Shown here one piece after another: positions 36,105 to 45,872 of a stretch of DNA of 64,000 nucleotides. The notes under the pieces are model-generated. The model saw only the letters and a program-made list of their open reading frames with translations. It searched no databases and had not been told where the DNA came from. Source of the stretch: Chloroflexota bacterium (GTDB taxonomy: Bacteria > Chloroflexota > UBA11872 > UBA12225 > JAJDUF01); NCBI GenBank assembly GCA_022826725.1, contig JAJDUF010000022.1:124001-188000 (forward strand), read 5' to 3'. Position 1 is the first letter of the stretch; each line of letters starts with the position of its first letter. A program made the position numbers and the translations under genes.

Positions 36105-36911
36105 TCAGTCGCCAGCGTCATCCACGACGACCGACTCGACGGCGCGACGGCGATCCAGCCAGTGAAACCGCACAATCATGTAGACCGCCGCCAGCGCAAA
36201 GAGCGTCCCGACAAGCTCGGCCCAGACCGCCCCGCCAAACTGAAGGGCTGCGAGGACGGCAAAATTGAACAGCGCATGGCCAACGACGGCAACGACCCAC
36301 CAGATGCGCCGCCCGGTCAGCACCGTCTGCATCACCAAGACGGCGGCACCAATGTGAAAGGTCACAGCGGCAACGCGCTCCCACACCACCAGCGCCGTAT
36401 CCGACCATTGCAACCCATAGAGCGCGTCGAGTTGCGCCCCCATCATGACCCGTTCCTGCACGCCCTGCGTCTGCGCCATCAAGCTATCTCCAAACTGGAG
36501 CAGGAAGATACTGAAAATGGTGGTGCCACCGATGAGCAATATCGCCTCGATACCGCCGTGACCGGCGCCGAACATGATCGCGTTGCCCCAGCCGCGGGCG
36601 GCAGTGGCGAATCGTTGGAGCATCAGCCACCGCGCCGTCTCCTCGAAGATGCCCGCCGTCAGCGAGAGGACCAGCAGATTGATCCAGAACACCGCCGGTG
36701 AGTCGGCAGCGACACGCACGAGCGGCGTGAGCAGAGCCGTGAGGAGGTATAGGAAAGGCAGCCGGGCCAGCTGCGACGCGATGAACGTGAGCGCGCCCCA
36801 ACCCCAGGTCCGCCAGGACACGGCGAGACGCTGACGCAGCCACCAGCCCAGCGCCAGCGGTCCGAGAATGACAATGACAGCCTGCACGTTCAACAAGGTC
36901 AGGGGCGACAT
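36105..36911 (-). CDS. YhfC-family intramembrane metalloprotease-like protein
   Basis: 268 residues with seven or eight membrane helices. Conserved motifs of the YhfC family (related to CPBP/Rce1 proteases) are seen: GIFEETARWLMLQRF (E-E-x-x-R), FGAGHGGIEAILLIGG, AVTFHIGAAVLVMQT and VVGHALFNF. Glu and His residues in these helices are the presumed catalytic or metal-binding set. ATG 36911 has a GGGAGGATG binding site. Relatives process membrane peptides or bacteriocin-type substrates; a substrate is not suggested by the neighbours. Confidence 0.82.
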   Translation of the reverse strand: MSPLTLLNVQAVIVILGPLALGWWLRQRLAVSWRTWGWGALTFIASQLARLPFLYLLTALLTPLVRVAADSPAVFWINLLVLSLTAGIFEETARWLMLQRFATAARGWGNAIMFGAGHGGIEAILLIGGTTIFSIFLLQFGDSLMAQTQGVQERVMMGAQLDALYGLQWSDTALVVWERVAAVTFHIGAAVLVMQTVLTGRRIWWVVAVVGHALFNFAVLAALQFGGAVWAELVGTLFALAAVYMIVRFHWLDRRRAVESVVVDDAGD

Positions 36912-36966
36912 CGCATCCTCCCAGGGCCGCGGCGCTGCCTAGCATTCCAGGCGCAACAGTCGGCCG

Positions 36967-37977
36967 CTACGGCAGCTCGACCATCACTTTACACGCCTCC
37001 AGTTCACGCCGCTTGAGCAGCGTCAAGGTGTCCTGCAGGTCCGCCAAGGCGATCCGGTGCGTGACGAGGCTCGTGATATGCGGGTGGGTACGCAGATACT
37101 CCAGACATTCGGGGAACCGCCCCCGGTTAAGGCGGGAGGCCGTCAGACGCAATCCGAACCGCATAGCGGTAAACGTTGGCAGCTCAACGGTGCCGTCGTA
37201 AAGGCCCAGCAGCACGTAGCGGCCGGCCGGACCAAACCAGCGCAGCCCGGCCTCGATGGTCTCCGGTGCTCCCACCGCCTCGATCACCACGTCGGCGCCC
37301 TGTCCGGCGGTAAAGGCCTCGATGCGTTCGTCGGGATCGTCGGTCAGCGTGTTGACCACCGCTGCCGCACCCAGCGTCTGCGCTCGCTCCAAGCGGCCAG
37401 GAATACGATCAACGACCAGGGCCGCCGCGCCCCGCTCTACCGTGAACGCCAGGCAGGCCAGCCCAATCGGCCCGGCACCGATAATGATCACCCGGTCGTC
37501 GGCCTGCACCTCGCCATTGGCCACCGCCTCCGCCCCGATGGAAAGCGGCTCAACGAGCGCCGCCGTAGCGAGGTCCACGCCGGGCGGGAGGCGATAGAGC
37601 TGTTGCGGGCTGACGTAGGCCTGTTCAGCAAATCCCCCGTCGGTGTGGACACCGAGGACGGCGAGGTCGGGACAGAGGTTGGGATACCCGCGGCGACAGG
37701 TGCGGCACCGCTGGCAAGAGGCATACGGATTGACGACTACCTGCTCCCCCACCCTGACGCCGCTCACCTCCGCGCCGACGGCCGCGACCGTGCCGGCGAT
37801 TTCGTGCCCCATCACGCGCGGGTAGGTGAGAAACGGATTGTGCCCGCCGAAAGCGTGAATATCGGTACCACAAATGCCGACCGCACTCGTTGCAATAGCG
37901 ACCTTGTCCGCCGGCAAGGGGCGGTCCAGCCGTTTGATCTCGATAATGCCCGGCTCGATGAGGACTGCCGCTCTCAT
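36967..37977 (-). CDS. zinc-dependent medium-chain alcohol/polyol dehydrogenase
   Basis: 336 residues of the MDR family. Catalytic zinc ligands lie in GICGTDIHAFGGHNPF and GHEIAG; four structural-zinc cysteines are in NPYASCQRCRTCRRGYPNLC. The NAD site is VIIIGAGPIGLACL with acidic VVDR. The closest relatives are threonine, sorbitol or galactitol-1-phosphate dehydrogenases. ATG 37977 is chosen because GGGAGGTGG precedes it and the protein begins MRAAVLIEPGIIEI; an upstream in-frame start adds 18 unconserved residues. Single gene; the substrate is not resolved. Confidence 0.9.
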   Translation of the reverse strand: MRAAVLIEPGIIEIKRLDRPLPADKVAIATSAVGICGTDIHAFGGHNPFLTYPRVMGHEIAGTVAAVGAEVSGVRVGEQVVVNPYASCQRCRTCRRGYPNLCPDLAVLGVHTDGGFAEQAYVSPQQLYRLPPGVDLATAALVEPLSIGAEAVANGEVQADDRVIIIGAGPIGLACLAFTVERGAAALVVDRIPGRLERAQTLGAAAVVNTLTDDPDERIEAFTAGQGADVVIEAVGAPETIEAGLRWFGPAGRYVLLGLYDGTVELPTFTAMRFGLRLTASRLNRGRFPECLEYLRTHPHITSLVTHRIALADLQDTLTLLKRRELEACKVMVELP

Positions 37978-38274
37978 GCCATCCACCTCCCGATCATCCT
38001 GAGCGAGGTCACCGGCCGCTAGAAACACCATATTTTCATGTGTGCAACAATCGTCACCACCGTCCTTGAGTATGCCACGAAACGATCATTGGGCCTCTCC
38101 GGACCGGCGGCGAAGCAGAGCCGGCGGCATTTCGGCAGCTTGATAGAAGAAAGTGGTATGTACCGCCTATAAAAGGCTAATCTACGCCTGTAGAAAACAT
38201 TATTCCACTGAGTAACTACAATTATCATCCCGAATAACGCTGTTTCTCTCAGAGAAAACGAAGGTGTGGTTTTC

Positions 38275-38283
38275 TGGTATACT
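38275..38283 (+). promoter_or_regulatory. candidate extended -10 promoter (TGGTATACT)
   Basis: It lies in a 417-bp AT-richer gap (37978-38394) that otherwise holds no gene or repeat I recognise, 112 bases before the next start codon. There is no good -35, as is usual for extended -10 promoters. Confidence 0.4.
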
Positions 38284-38394
38284 CTCTCCGAGCTACCTAC
38301 ATGATGCGCCGCCCTGTGCGTGGTGACTGGCCAACGAATACTCGTGACCGTTCCTTCGGAAAGACGCATACCAGCCGCAGAAAGGTGACGCTGT

Positions 38395-40431
38395 ATGTCC
38401 TTCCAAATCCGTGGCGGTGACTTGGTCATGACCCTCGACACGGAGACGGCAGCCACGGGATTTGGTTGGCAGCAGCAGCCCGCGGGGCGGGCCACTACCG
38501 TGCCGCGCTTCAAGCTCGCTGGCGTGCCGGCGGCCGTCGCCGGCATCGTCGTGGCGAACAGCACGCTCACGGTGCTCCTGCGCGGCGATGGGGTGGAGGG
38601 CAAGTGGCACCTCCGCCCCGGTCACGAGGCCATCACCTCGGTGATCGAAGTCGAGGGGGCAACGACCGACGTTGGCGTCGAGGTGTGGCTTCCCTTTCCC
38701 CGTTCAGCCGCCATCCATCACTTGACCGGGCAGAACTGGAGCGCCCGGATTGACGCCTCCTGCCCCCTCGGCACGGCGGCCGGCGTTGCGCTGGGGAGCA
38801 CCCGCTCGACGCACCAGCTCGCTGCTGTCGAGGTCGAGGCCTTTGCGATCACCGTCATCGGCTTGTCCGAATACACCCGCTGCCTGCCCGGCACCCACGC
38901 CGCGATCTGGAGTACCGGGGCGTATCGGGATACCCAGGGACTTTGGTTGGGTATTGAGTGTGTGAACGGAGTGCCGCTGGAGCTTTCCGCACAATCCGAC
39001 CTTACGGCGGCCATTGATCGCTACTGTGGCAGTCTGCAACAGCGGCTCGGCGTTCTTCCCCGCGCGCAGGATGCTTCCTTCCCGGCCTGGCTCGACGAGA
39101 TCAAGGTCCTCGTCTCCCTGGACCTCTGGCGGGAGACCGGCGAAATCGCCCATACCTTCGACCATGTGGTGGCCTTGTGCCAAGACCTGGCCGATCTGGG
39201 CGTGTCGAGTGGTGTGGCCATCCGCCTGCAAGGCTTCCAGGGGCCTTCCGGCTCGCGCTATCCCGTCTTCGATCCGGCCCCGGAGCTAGGCGGCACTACC
39301 GGCTTGCGGGCGGTCACCGAGGCAGTCCACGCCGGCGGCCACCGCCTCATGGTGCAGAGCAACGTCTGGGGCCTGGATCCGTATGTCCAGGGCTTTGCAG
39401 CCCTTGAGCATCTCGCGCTGCCGTATGACCGGCCGTATGAGCGCCTGCCTGGTGGGCAGGTAGGACCGTATGAAGGATGGCCGGGCGCGTTTCCGGTCAT
39501 CCCGACCGGGTACGACTCCGGCTTTGTCGCGCTACAACCGCAGGTGCAGTCGGCCACGCAGGTGACGTTCGAGACCTTGCCGCTGCCCAATGAGATGGAG
39601 GCCTTCCTCACTATTGCCGGGGTCCAAGACTGCGGCTACGGTACCCTGCGGGCAGTTGTCAATGGCCGGGAGGTGCAGAGCAGCCCCGGTGCCTTTACTC
39701 ACGGAGACCGGGTGCGCTTTCGCTTCCGCTTCCGGTTTGCGCCGGAAACGAACGTGGTCCAGCTCACGTTCGCGGAGGGTCTCCCCGATCAGGGTCTCCC
39801 CGATCTGTCACGCGCGACCTATCGGCTCAACGGCGCCATCAAGGGCGGCCGCGTGTGGAATCATCCCCTCGTGCGCGCCGACATCACGCATCCCGAGTGG
39901 ATCGCCGCCACGCGCAACAATCTGGGCCGGGTAGCCAAAGAGTACGGCATTGACATCCTGTACGTGGATGACCTGGAGTTGACTCGCCCGGCCGAACGGG
40001 CCATCTTCGATGCTCTCCGCAAAGACCTCCCCGGTGTGGTTTTCGCCGGCGCCGCCTCCGCCGAGCCTGGATACGATGTTTTTCGCCTCACCAACACCTC
40101 TGACACTGGACTACCACCCAGCGATACGCCTTACGGCTTGAGCGACTTTGCCCGGCGGGTCCACGAGCGGTTTACCCACCTGATGTATCCGGGCCACTAT
40201 TTCGTCCCCTTGCATCCCCCGGTGGAAACCGACGACGATGCTCAAGAGGACAGCGAGGACGCAGAACCGACCGATCCCGCAGCCGCCGAGCACTCGATTC
40301 CTGAGCACGTCGAGCGAGTGCTGGCGGAAGGGCCGCGCTGGGGACTCTTCCCCGCCGTGTGCCTCAACTACCGCGACTACGGCCTGGACGAGCGCGCCAA
40401 ACAGGTCATCCTCAACGCCACCCAAGGCTAG
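38395..40431 (+). CDS. large hypothetical protein, possible glycoside hydrolase-like TIM barrel
   Basis: 678 residues, no signal peptide. The N-terminal about 220 residues look like a beta-sandwich (alternating hydrophobic strands). The following region, from PAWLDEIKVLVSLDLWRETG, resembles a TIM barrel with strands such as GVAIRLQGFQGP and GHRLMVQSNVWG. IDILYVDDLELTRPAERAIF could carry an acidic active-site pair (YVDD). A sheet-rich insert sits near 400-470. The layout matches some unclassified glycosidase families, but no family is recognised with confidence. The acidic linker TDDDAQEDSEDAE precedes the last 40 residues. Confidence 0.5.
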   Translation: MSFQIRGGDLVMTLDTETAATGFGWQQQPAGRATTVPRFKLAGVPAAVAGIVVANSTLTVLLRGDGVEGKWHLRPGHEAITSVIEVEGATTDVGVEVWLPFPRSAAIHHLTGQNWSARIDASCPLGTAAGVALGSTRSTHQLAAVEVEAFAITVIGLSEYTRCLPGTHAAIWSTGAYRDTQGLWLGIECVNGVPLELSAQSDLTAAIDRYCGSLQQRLGVLPRAQDASFPAWLDEIKVLVSLDLWRETGEIAHTFDHVVALCQDLADLGVSSGVAIRLQGFQGPSGSRYPVFDPAPELGGTTGLRAVTEAVHAGGHRLMVQSNVWGLDPYVQGFAALEHLALPYDRPYERLPGGQVGPYEGWPGAFPVIPTGYDSGFVALQPQVQSATQVTFETLPLPNEMEAFLTIAGVQDCGYGTLRAVVNGREVQSSPGAFTHGDRVRFRFRFRFAPETNVVQLTFAEGLPDQGLPDLSRATYRLNGAIKGGRVWNHPLVRADITHPEWIAATRNNLGRVAKEYGIDILYVDDLELTRPAERAIFDALRKDLPGVVFAGAASAEPGYDVFRLTNTSDTGLPPSDTPYGLSDFARRVHERFTHLMYPGHYFVPLHPPVETDDDAQEDSEDAEPTDPAAAEHSIPEHVERVLAEGPRWGLFPAVCLNYRDYGLDERAKQVILNATQG

Positions 40432-40451
40432 GGCCGGGGTACGGCATCTGG

Positions 40452-42179
40452 TTAGCGCACAGCACGGCTGGCGACACTGAGGTTGTCGAATCGGGCCTCC
40501 ACATTGGTTGCAGAATCAGAGACCACCTCGACACCTATCCATATCCCGCCTTCCGGTGAGAATTTATAGTCTGCTGTGGGCGGAAATCCAAGAGTAACAA
40601 TCGGAACGTGCTCTTGATTGATGTACACGGACAGGTCCCGCCCGCAGAATAACCTTACGTGGTTTGTCCCGCGGTCCGGATTGACGACCGGCATGTGGCT
40701 ATACCAGACACTGTGCTTTTCCTCGCCGTCAATCCAATGGGCAAGGCCATAGCGCGCACGTGCCGGATCAATCCGTAGCCGATACGCCTCCCCGTAATCG
40801 GGGTTCGTGCGGCACCCCAGCACGATCACCGCATCATCGGTTCCCCTCGCCAGCCGGGCGTCAATGCCTAGTTCCACATCGGTATGAATTCCTGGCAATC
40901 CGACACGCGCCAGCGTACCCTTCGCCGGCTTGGTCAACCTGATCACATATGCGCCATCTTCATAGCCAGCATAGAAGCGACCCGGTTCAGGCGATGTTGC
41001 AGGTAGCTTGCCAGTTTCAGGGCTTTCAAACGTCTCAGTGAAACGCACTGCCCTGCTTGGGATGGTGGTAACACCGCGCTCCGTGCCGACAGGTGTAGGG
41101 TCGCCAAGACTCTTGCGATCGGGGGCATTTACAGTTGCCGGGCAAATGACCCTAATGTCTCTCCAATTCTTACAGGCAGATGAGCTTCCCTCAGAGGGTT
41201 GTTTCGTTCGATATACACTGTCAAAAACCAGGGTTCTTGCATCGTACCATTTGATCCCTAGGACCCAGGGATACTCCTCACCATAGACGACCGCGCCGGA
41301 CTCGGAGTCTTTGAGATATGGGCCGGCAACGTCGCGGATAGTCAGCACCCAATACCCTGCTCCTCCGGTGGCTCCGCCGCAACCCCTGACTCCAGATCGC
41401 GCGACGTATCGTCCATCCGGAGATGTAATCTCTACGAGATAGTGTTCACCGCAGCCACCACACCCAAAGAGCAGGCAAAACCCGACGGCCAGCAAAGCAA
41501 GGCCAGACGCCACACCGAAAACCAGCATGAGTATGGCCCACAGACAGGTTAGAAAGACCGACTCAGCCGGTCGTGTTCTAACCTTCAGTTGTTCGGGCTT
41601 GGCGCTGCGAGCAAATAGCAGTGTGAGGGTCAAGCCCGCCAGCGCAACGGGGGTGCCATAGACGAGCATTTCACCCCAGACTTCGACATCCGCCACCCTC
41701 GTCCGATCCATGAGCCAGCGGTATGGACCGTAGGAGACTGCGGCGATGAGCCACCACCAACTCCGATGCACCCAGCGGCGCAGCACGAGCCATTGGCCAA
41801 TCCCGCTCACAACCCAGGTGAGCACCCAAGCATCGTAGTGCCAACTCACGGCCACCGCCGCGAACCACCCCAGTGGTTGCCCGGCAACCGTCGGCACGAT
41901 CCACTGCCAGGCTTTGCGTACCCAGCGCTGAAGCAGTAGCCATTGGCCCAAGCCCATACCGGCACCGACGGCCGTCAGGGCAAGGCCCGTCTGGATTTCC
42001 CAGCGCAGCCAGTTGCTGAAGGCGGCGGTGCTTTCTACATACGCCGCGAGTCCAAGCCCTGCCAAACCACCGACAGCCGTGAGCAAGCACCAGAACCCCC
42101 ACACTCCGAGCCAGCCCCGCCAAGTCAGTGGTGTCGGCGGAAGCCGATCGCCAGGGCTGCCCATGCCAGTCGTTACCAC
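40452..42179 (-). CDS. QWLVLRR-repeat membrane protein fused to a C-terminal sandwich domain
   Basis: 575 residues. The first half has about seven membrane helices containing GMGLGQWLLLQRWVRKAWQW and GIGQWLVLRRWVHRSWWWL, the same repeat found in the two proteins near 58 kb. Another helix precedes a Cys/Gly-rich segment (LLFGCGGCGEHYLVEITSPDG, GVRGCGGATGG). The C-terminal about 220 residues, starting near VRFTETFESPETGKLP and running to EVVSDSATNVEARFDNLSV, are predicted beta sandwich of the concanavalin/LamG kind and probably extracytoplasmic. Start GTG 42179 has GGAGAGG upstream. Function unknown. Confidence 0.65.
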   Translation of the reverse strand: MVTTGMGSPGDRLPPTPLTWRGWLGVWGFWCLLTAVGGLAGLGLAAYVESTAAFSNWLRWEIQTGLALTAVGAGMGLGQWLLLQRWVRKAWQWIVPTVAGQPLGWFAAVAVSWHYDAWVLTWVVSGIGQWLVLRRWVHRSWWWLIAAVSYGPYRWLMDRTRVADVEVWGEMLVYGTPVALAGLTLTLLFARSAKPEQLKVRTRPAESVFLTCLWAILMLVFGVASGLALLAVGFCLLFGCGGCGEHYLVEITSPDGRYVARSGVRGCGGATGGAGYWVLTIRDVAGPYLKDSESGAVVYGEEYPWVLGIKWYDARTLVFDSVYRTKQPSEGSSSACKNWRDIRVICPATVNAPDRKSLGDPTPVGTERGVTTIPSRAVRFTETFESPETGKLPATSPEPGRFYAGYEDGAYVIRLTKPAKGTLARVGLPGIHTDVELGIDARLARGTDDAVIVLGCRTNPDYGEAYRLRIDPARARYGLAHWIDGEEKHSVWYSHMPVVNPDRGTNHVRLFCGRDLSVYINQEHVPIVTLGFPPTADYKFSPEGGIWIGVEVVSDSATNVEARFDNLSVASRAVR

Positions 42180-42222
42180 TGCCTCTCCATGTGTGGGTGC
42201 GCCCTAGGGCCGGCGCACTGGG

Positions 42223-44184
42223 CTAGGGGGATTGCCCCGGCTGCCACTGCGACCACTCCATGATGCGCCGCACCGCCCCCGGCGCGCCGAGCCGCGCGTA
42301 AAGGTCCTCGGTCCATTGGTAGCTGGTCGGGCGCGGGCCGATGAAGACCAGCTCGGCCGGCCACAGCAACCCGGCCACCTGCGGCAGATCGGTTACGCGC
42401 CGGGCAAAGAGCATCTCAATAGCTTCGCCGGTCCCGTCGGGTTGAGAGGAAGCATCCTGCGTCGCCGGTGGTCCGTCCAAACAGACCGCTTGGAGGCCCC
42501 CGTGCAACAGAGCCGCGTAGAGCGCGACGGCCGCCATCCCTTCCTGCCCCGCGATAGCCAGCCGGCGGCCGTCAATGCCGGGTAGCTCGGCCACCGCGTG
42601 CAGCGCCCGCAGTGCATCGTAGACTTGTAACGAAGCGATGGTCCGGCCGGTAAGCATGGCCGCCCGGCGTAGATGCCAGTCGAGCGACGGACTCCAGCCC
42701 GTGTCGCCGGTGCCGCGCGGCTCCACGCAAACGCGCTCCCAACGGCGGTCGAGGCCAGCGGTCTCTTGCAGCGCGTAGCTTTCCCGCCGCACGTCATGCG
42801 GCGAGCGCAGCACCACTAAAGCCGGCGCCGGTTGCCCACCCTCCTGCGCTGGCGACCACATCCCGCGCAGCCGCCAGCCCTCCTCGCTCGTGAAAGCGAA
42901 GCGTCCACCGTTGGCGTTGCCGTCGGCCCGCTCGTATTCGATCTCCACGTCGAGCGGCGCCGGCCGGGCCGGGAAGTGGCTGAAAGTGTGCGCCCGCAGA
43001 TAGGCCACCGTCTCGGCCCGCTTGTCCCGCAGCTCCTCTGCCGTATCAATCCTCGGCGGCGGGGCCGGCGCGACGAAGTACTCCTGCACGGTCGTCGTGC
43101 GCTCGTCAGCCGGCACGCCGTCGCGATAGACGCGCAGGGTCTCGGCGCTCTCTTGCGCCGCCGGCCGTTCGTCAATGTCGCCGACCTCCGCTTCCGGCAC
43201 TTCCTTGCCTTGCAGGTGCCGTATGAACCAGGAGAAAATGGCGCGCCGCGACCGCTCGTGATACGAGTGACCACCCGGCGTCTCGACCAACCGCAGTTGC
43301 TCCCCGGCGCCTAGATGGTCGTAGACCCGCTTGGTGGCCGCGTGGACCTCCCGAATGGACCGGATATGGAAGATGCCGTCGCGGTCGGCGGAGGCGATCA
43401 GCAGCGGCCGCGGCGCGATCAGCGCCCCTACGTCGGCCAGCTCCCAGCCATGCACGTTGACCGGAAACATGCAGTCGCAGTGACCGTCAACGGTGCGCTC
43501 GGCGACGTGCGAGGCGAACGTGGCGGTCCCACAGACCGGCGCCGCCACCCGTACCCGCTCATCGGCCGCCGGCACCCACCAGCTTCCGGCGCCCCCGCCC
43601 GACAGGCCCGTCACGCCCAGCTTGGTGCCGTCCACCTCCGGCAGCGCCTGGAGCAGGTCGAGCGCCCGCACGCCGTTCCAGAGCTCCACCCCGGCCGGCG
43701 TGTACCCGCGACTGAACCAGTTGAACCAACCGCGCAGATACGTCCCATGGTGATGCCCCTCGATTTCCCCGCGCTGGATGGTCTCGGCAATCAGACAGGC
43801 GAAGCCGAGTTGCGCGAACTTGCGCGGATGGGCCTGGTAGTGGACTTTCTGCCGCTGGGAATGACCGCAGAGATAAAGCACGCCGGGCGCCGGTGCGGAT
43901 AGACCGTCGGGTAGATAGAGGTTGGCCGTAACGTAAAGCTGCGGCAGGCTCTCGTAGGCAAGCGTCCGAATACGGTAGCCCTCCCGCTGCGTCTCGCTGG
44001 TGACCTGGACATTGAGCGGCGGTCGCTCCGTCAGCGCCATGTGCGCGCTGACGCCCATCATGTCGAAATACTGCGCCAAGCGCCGCTCCCGCTCCGCTGG
44101 CCACTGCGTCGCCGGCGGCAAGGACCGCAATGCGGCCGCCTGCATCCGCCGGGCCTCCCGACTCAGGTATTCGCGCATATTCAT
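42223..44184 (-). CDS. two-domain alpha/beta hydrolase (acetyl xylan esterase-like)
   Basis: 653 residues. The first half is an active hydrolase: nucleophile Ser in LGVTGLSGGGAGSWW, acid in LLIASADRDGIFH, His in ETPGGHSYHERS, with the upstream LYLCGHSQRQKVHYQ region. It resembles acetyl xylan/cephalosporin esterase-type proteins. The second half repeats the fold (RRLAIAGQEGMAAVALYAALLHGG), but the nucleophile elbow reads G-Q-E-G, so it lacks the Ser. ATG 44184 has AGGAGGAGAG upstream; an extended reading frame begins 41 codons earlier but is not supported. A 150-bp stretch covering its leader and first codons is duplicated at 53762. Divergent from argH. Confidence 0.8.
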   Translation of the reverse strand: MNMREYLSREARRMQAAALRSLPPATQWPAERERRLAQYFDMMGVSAHMALTERPPLNVQVTSETQREGYRIRTLAYESLPQLYVTANLYLPDGLSAPAPGVLYLCGHSQRQKVHYQAHPRKFAQLGFACLIAETIQRGEIEGHHHGTYLRGWFNWFSRGYTPAGVELWNGVRALDLLQALPEVDGTKLGVTGLSGGGAGSWWVPAADERVRVAAPVCGTATFASHVAERTVDGHCDCMFPVNVHGWELADVGALIAPRPLLIASADRDGIFHIRSIREVHAATKRVYDHLGAGEQLRLVETPGGHSYHERSRRAIFSWFIRHLQGKEVPEAEVGDIDERPAAQESAETLRVYRDGVPADERTTTVQEYFVAPAPPPRIDTAEELRDKRAETVAYLRAHTFSHFPARPAPLDVEIEYERADGNANGGRFAFTSEEGWRLRGMWSPAQEGGQPAPALVVLRSPHDVRRESYALQETAGLDRRWERVCVEPRGTGDTGWSPSLDWHLRRAAMLTGRTIASLQVYDALRALHAVAELPGIDGRRLAIAGQEGMAAVALYAALLHGGLQAVCLDGPPATQDASSQPDGTGEAIEMLFARRVTDLPQVAGLLWPAELVFIGPRPTSYQWTEDLYARLGAPGAVRRIMEWSQWQPGQSP

Positions 44185-44333
44185 CGCACACTCTCCTCCT
44201 GGGTGTCGGACCAACATCATCAGATGATATAGCAGGTCCTTGGAATCGACGCCTCGCCGGGAGTCGCGCTCGGCCGGGTCCAGCTTGGCGGGCGGCGGTA
44301 CAATCACCGTAGCTTGTGATGCGGGAGAGGGCG

Positions 44334-45788
44334 ATGGCTGGCGAGCAGGACCGGGCTGAGGGGCGTGGCACCAAGGCGTGGGGCGGACGGTTTGCGAAGG
44401 CGACCGCCCCGACGGTCGAGGCGTTCACGGAGTCGATCTCGTTCGATTGGCGCCTCTATCGTCAGGACCTCGCCGCCTCCATCGCCCACGCCCGGATGCT
44501 CGGCCGGCAAGGAATCATCACCGCCGAGGAAGCCGGGACGATCATCGCCGGTCTGCGCGAGATCGCGCGCGAGATCGAGCGCGGCGAGTTTGTTTTCGAC
44601 CCCGGCCATGAGGACATCCACCTCAACATCGAAGCGCGGCTGGCGGAGAAGATCGGTGACACGGCCGGCAAGCTGCACACCGCCCGCAGTCGCAACGACC
44701 AGGTAGCGACCGACGTGCGGCTGTGGTGTCGCGCGGCGATTGACGACCTCCGCACCCGCAGCCTCGACCTGCAAGCGGCGCTGATCGGGCAGGCTGCGGC
44801 GTATCCCGCTGCGATCATGCCCGGCTATACGCACCTGCAACGGGCGCAGCCTGTCTTGTTTGCTCACCATCTGCTGGCCTACGTGGCGATGCTGGAGCGT
44901 GACTACGACCGACTCGGTGATTGTCGGCGGCGGACGAACGTGCTGCCGTTGGGGGCCGGGGCGCTGGCGGGCGTGGGCTTTCCGGTTGATCCGCAAGCCG
45001 TCGCCGATGAGTTGGCGTTCGCGGCCAGCGCCGAGAACAGCATGGACGCGGTCAGCGACCGGGATTTCGTCGTGGAGTTGGTGTCGGTGTGCAGCCTCAC
45101 GATGGTCCACCTCTCGCGGCTGGCCGAGGACGTGATTGTGTGGGCCGCCGGCGAGTTTGGGTTTGTCGAGTTGGACGACGCCTATGCAACGGGTAGCTCG
45201 ATCATGCCGCAGAAGAAGAACCCCGACGTGGCCGAGCTAACGCGGGGCAAGACCGGGCGGGTATTCGGTCACTTACAGGCGCTGCTGACGCTGCTCAAGG
45301 GGCTGCCGCTCACCTACAACCGCGATCTGCAGGAAGATAAGGAAGCGCTCTTCGATGCCGTGGACACCACGCAAGCGGCGTTGGTGGCGATGACCGGGCT
45401 GGTAGAGACGATGGTGCCCCAGCCGGAGCGCATGGCGGTGACCGCGACCGCGAGCTTTTCGACCGCGACCGAGTTGGCCGATTATCTAGCGCAGCAAGGT
45501 CTGCCGTTCCGGCAAGCGCACGAGGTCGTCGGCAAGCTCGTAGCCCAGTGCCTCGCGGCTGGGAAGTCGCTGGCGCAATTGACGGCGGCCGAGTTGGCCG
45601 CGGCGGCACCGCAGCTCGGTCCCGATGCCCTCGAACGAGTGACCGCGACGGCGGCGGTGGCGGCCAAGGACGTGCCGGGCGGCACCGCGCCGCGGCGGGT
45701 GGCGCGAGCGCTGCAAGCCGCACAGGCGCGTCTCGCTGCCCATCGTGAAGAGGCGTCGCAGTTGGAGGTCGGGCATAGCGGATCGTAG
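44334..45788 (+). CDS. argH: argininosuccinate lyase
   Basis: About 484 residues. Last step of arginine synthesis: argininosuccinate to arginine and fumarate. Seen: WGGRFAKATAPTVEAFTESI at the start, DIHLNIEARLAEKIGD, TARSRNDQVATDVRLW, the catalytic His in GYTHLQRAQPVLFAHH and the fumarase/aspartase-superfamily signature GSSIMPQKKNPDVAEL with the catalytic Ser loop. ATG 44334 follows GGGAGAGGG; in-frame GTG 44316 and ATG 44319 are alternatives. Homotetrameric and cytoplasmic. No other arg gene is in the window. Confidence 0.95.
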   Translation: MAGEQDRAEGRGTKAWGGRFAKATAPTVEAFTESISFDWRLYRQDLAASIAHARMLGRQGIITAEEAGTIIAGLREIAREIERGEFVFDPGHEDIHLNIEARLAEKIGDTAGKLHTARSRNDQVATDVRLWCRAAIDDLRTRSLDLQAALIGQAAAYPAAIMPGYTHLQRAQPVLFAHHLLAYVAMLERDYDRLGDCRRRTNVLPLGAGALAGVGFPVDPQAVADELAFAASAENSMDAVSDRDFVVELVSVCSLTMVHLSRLAEDVIVWAAGEFGFVELDDAYATGSSIMPQKKNPDVAELTRGKTGRVFGHLQALLTLLKGLPLTYNRDLQEDKEALFDAVDTTQAALVAMTGLVETMVPQPERMAVTATASFSTATELADYLAQQGLPFRQAHEVVGKLVAQCLAAGKSLAQLTAAELAAAAPQLGPDALERVTATAAVAAKDVPGGTAPRRVARALQAAQARLAAHREEASQLEVGHSGS

Positions 45789-45800
45789 AGAGCGTTTGCA

Positions 45801-45843
45801 CCTCACCCCCCGGCCCTTCTCCACCATGTGGAGAAGGGGGGAT
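45801..45843 (-). repeat. family A repeat, inverted
   Basis: CCTCACCCCCCGGCCCTTCT and CCACCATGTGGAGAAGGGGG: the tail is on the left, so the repeat lies on the minus strand between convergent argH and folC. Confidence 0.7.
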
Positions 45844-45872
45844 TGCTTCTACCCTGCCTCGGTGCCACCGCG

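Noticed and set aside
38019-38603. Minus-strand frame across the 38-kb intergenic region
   Set aside because: It runs into the start of the gene at 38395, has no ribosome site and no similarity that I recognise.
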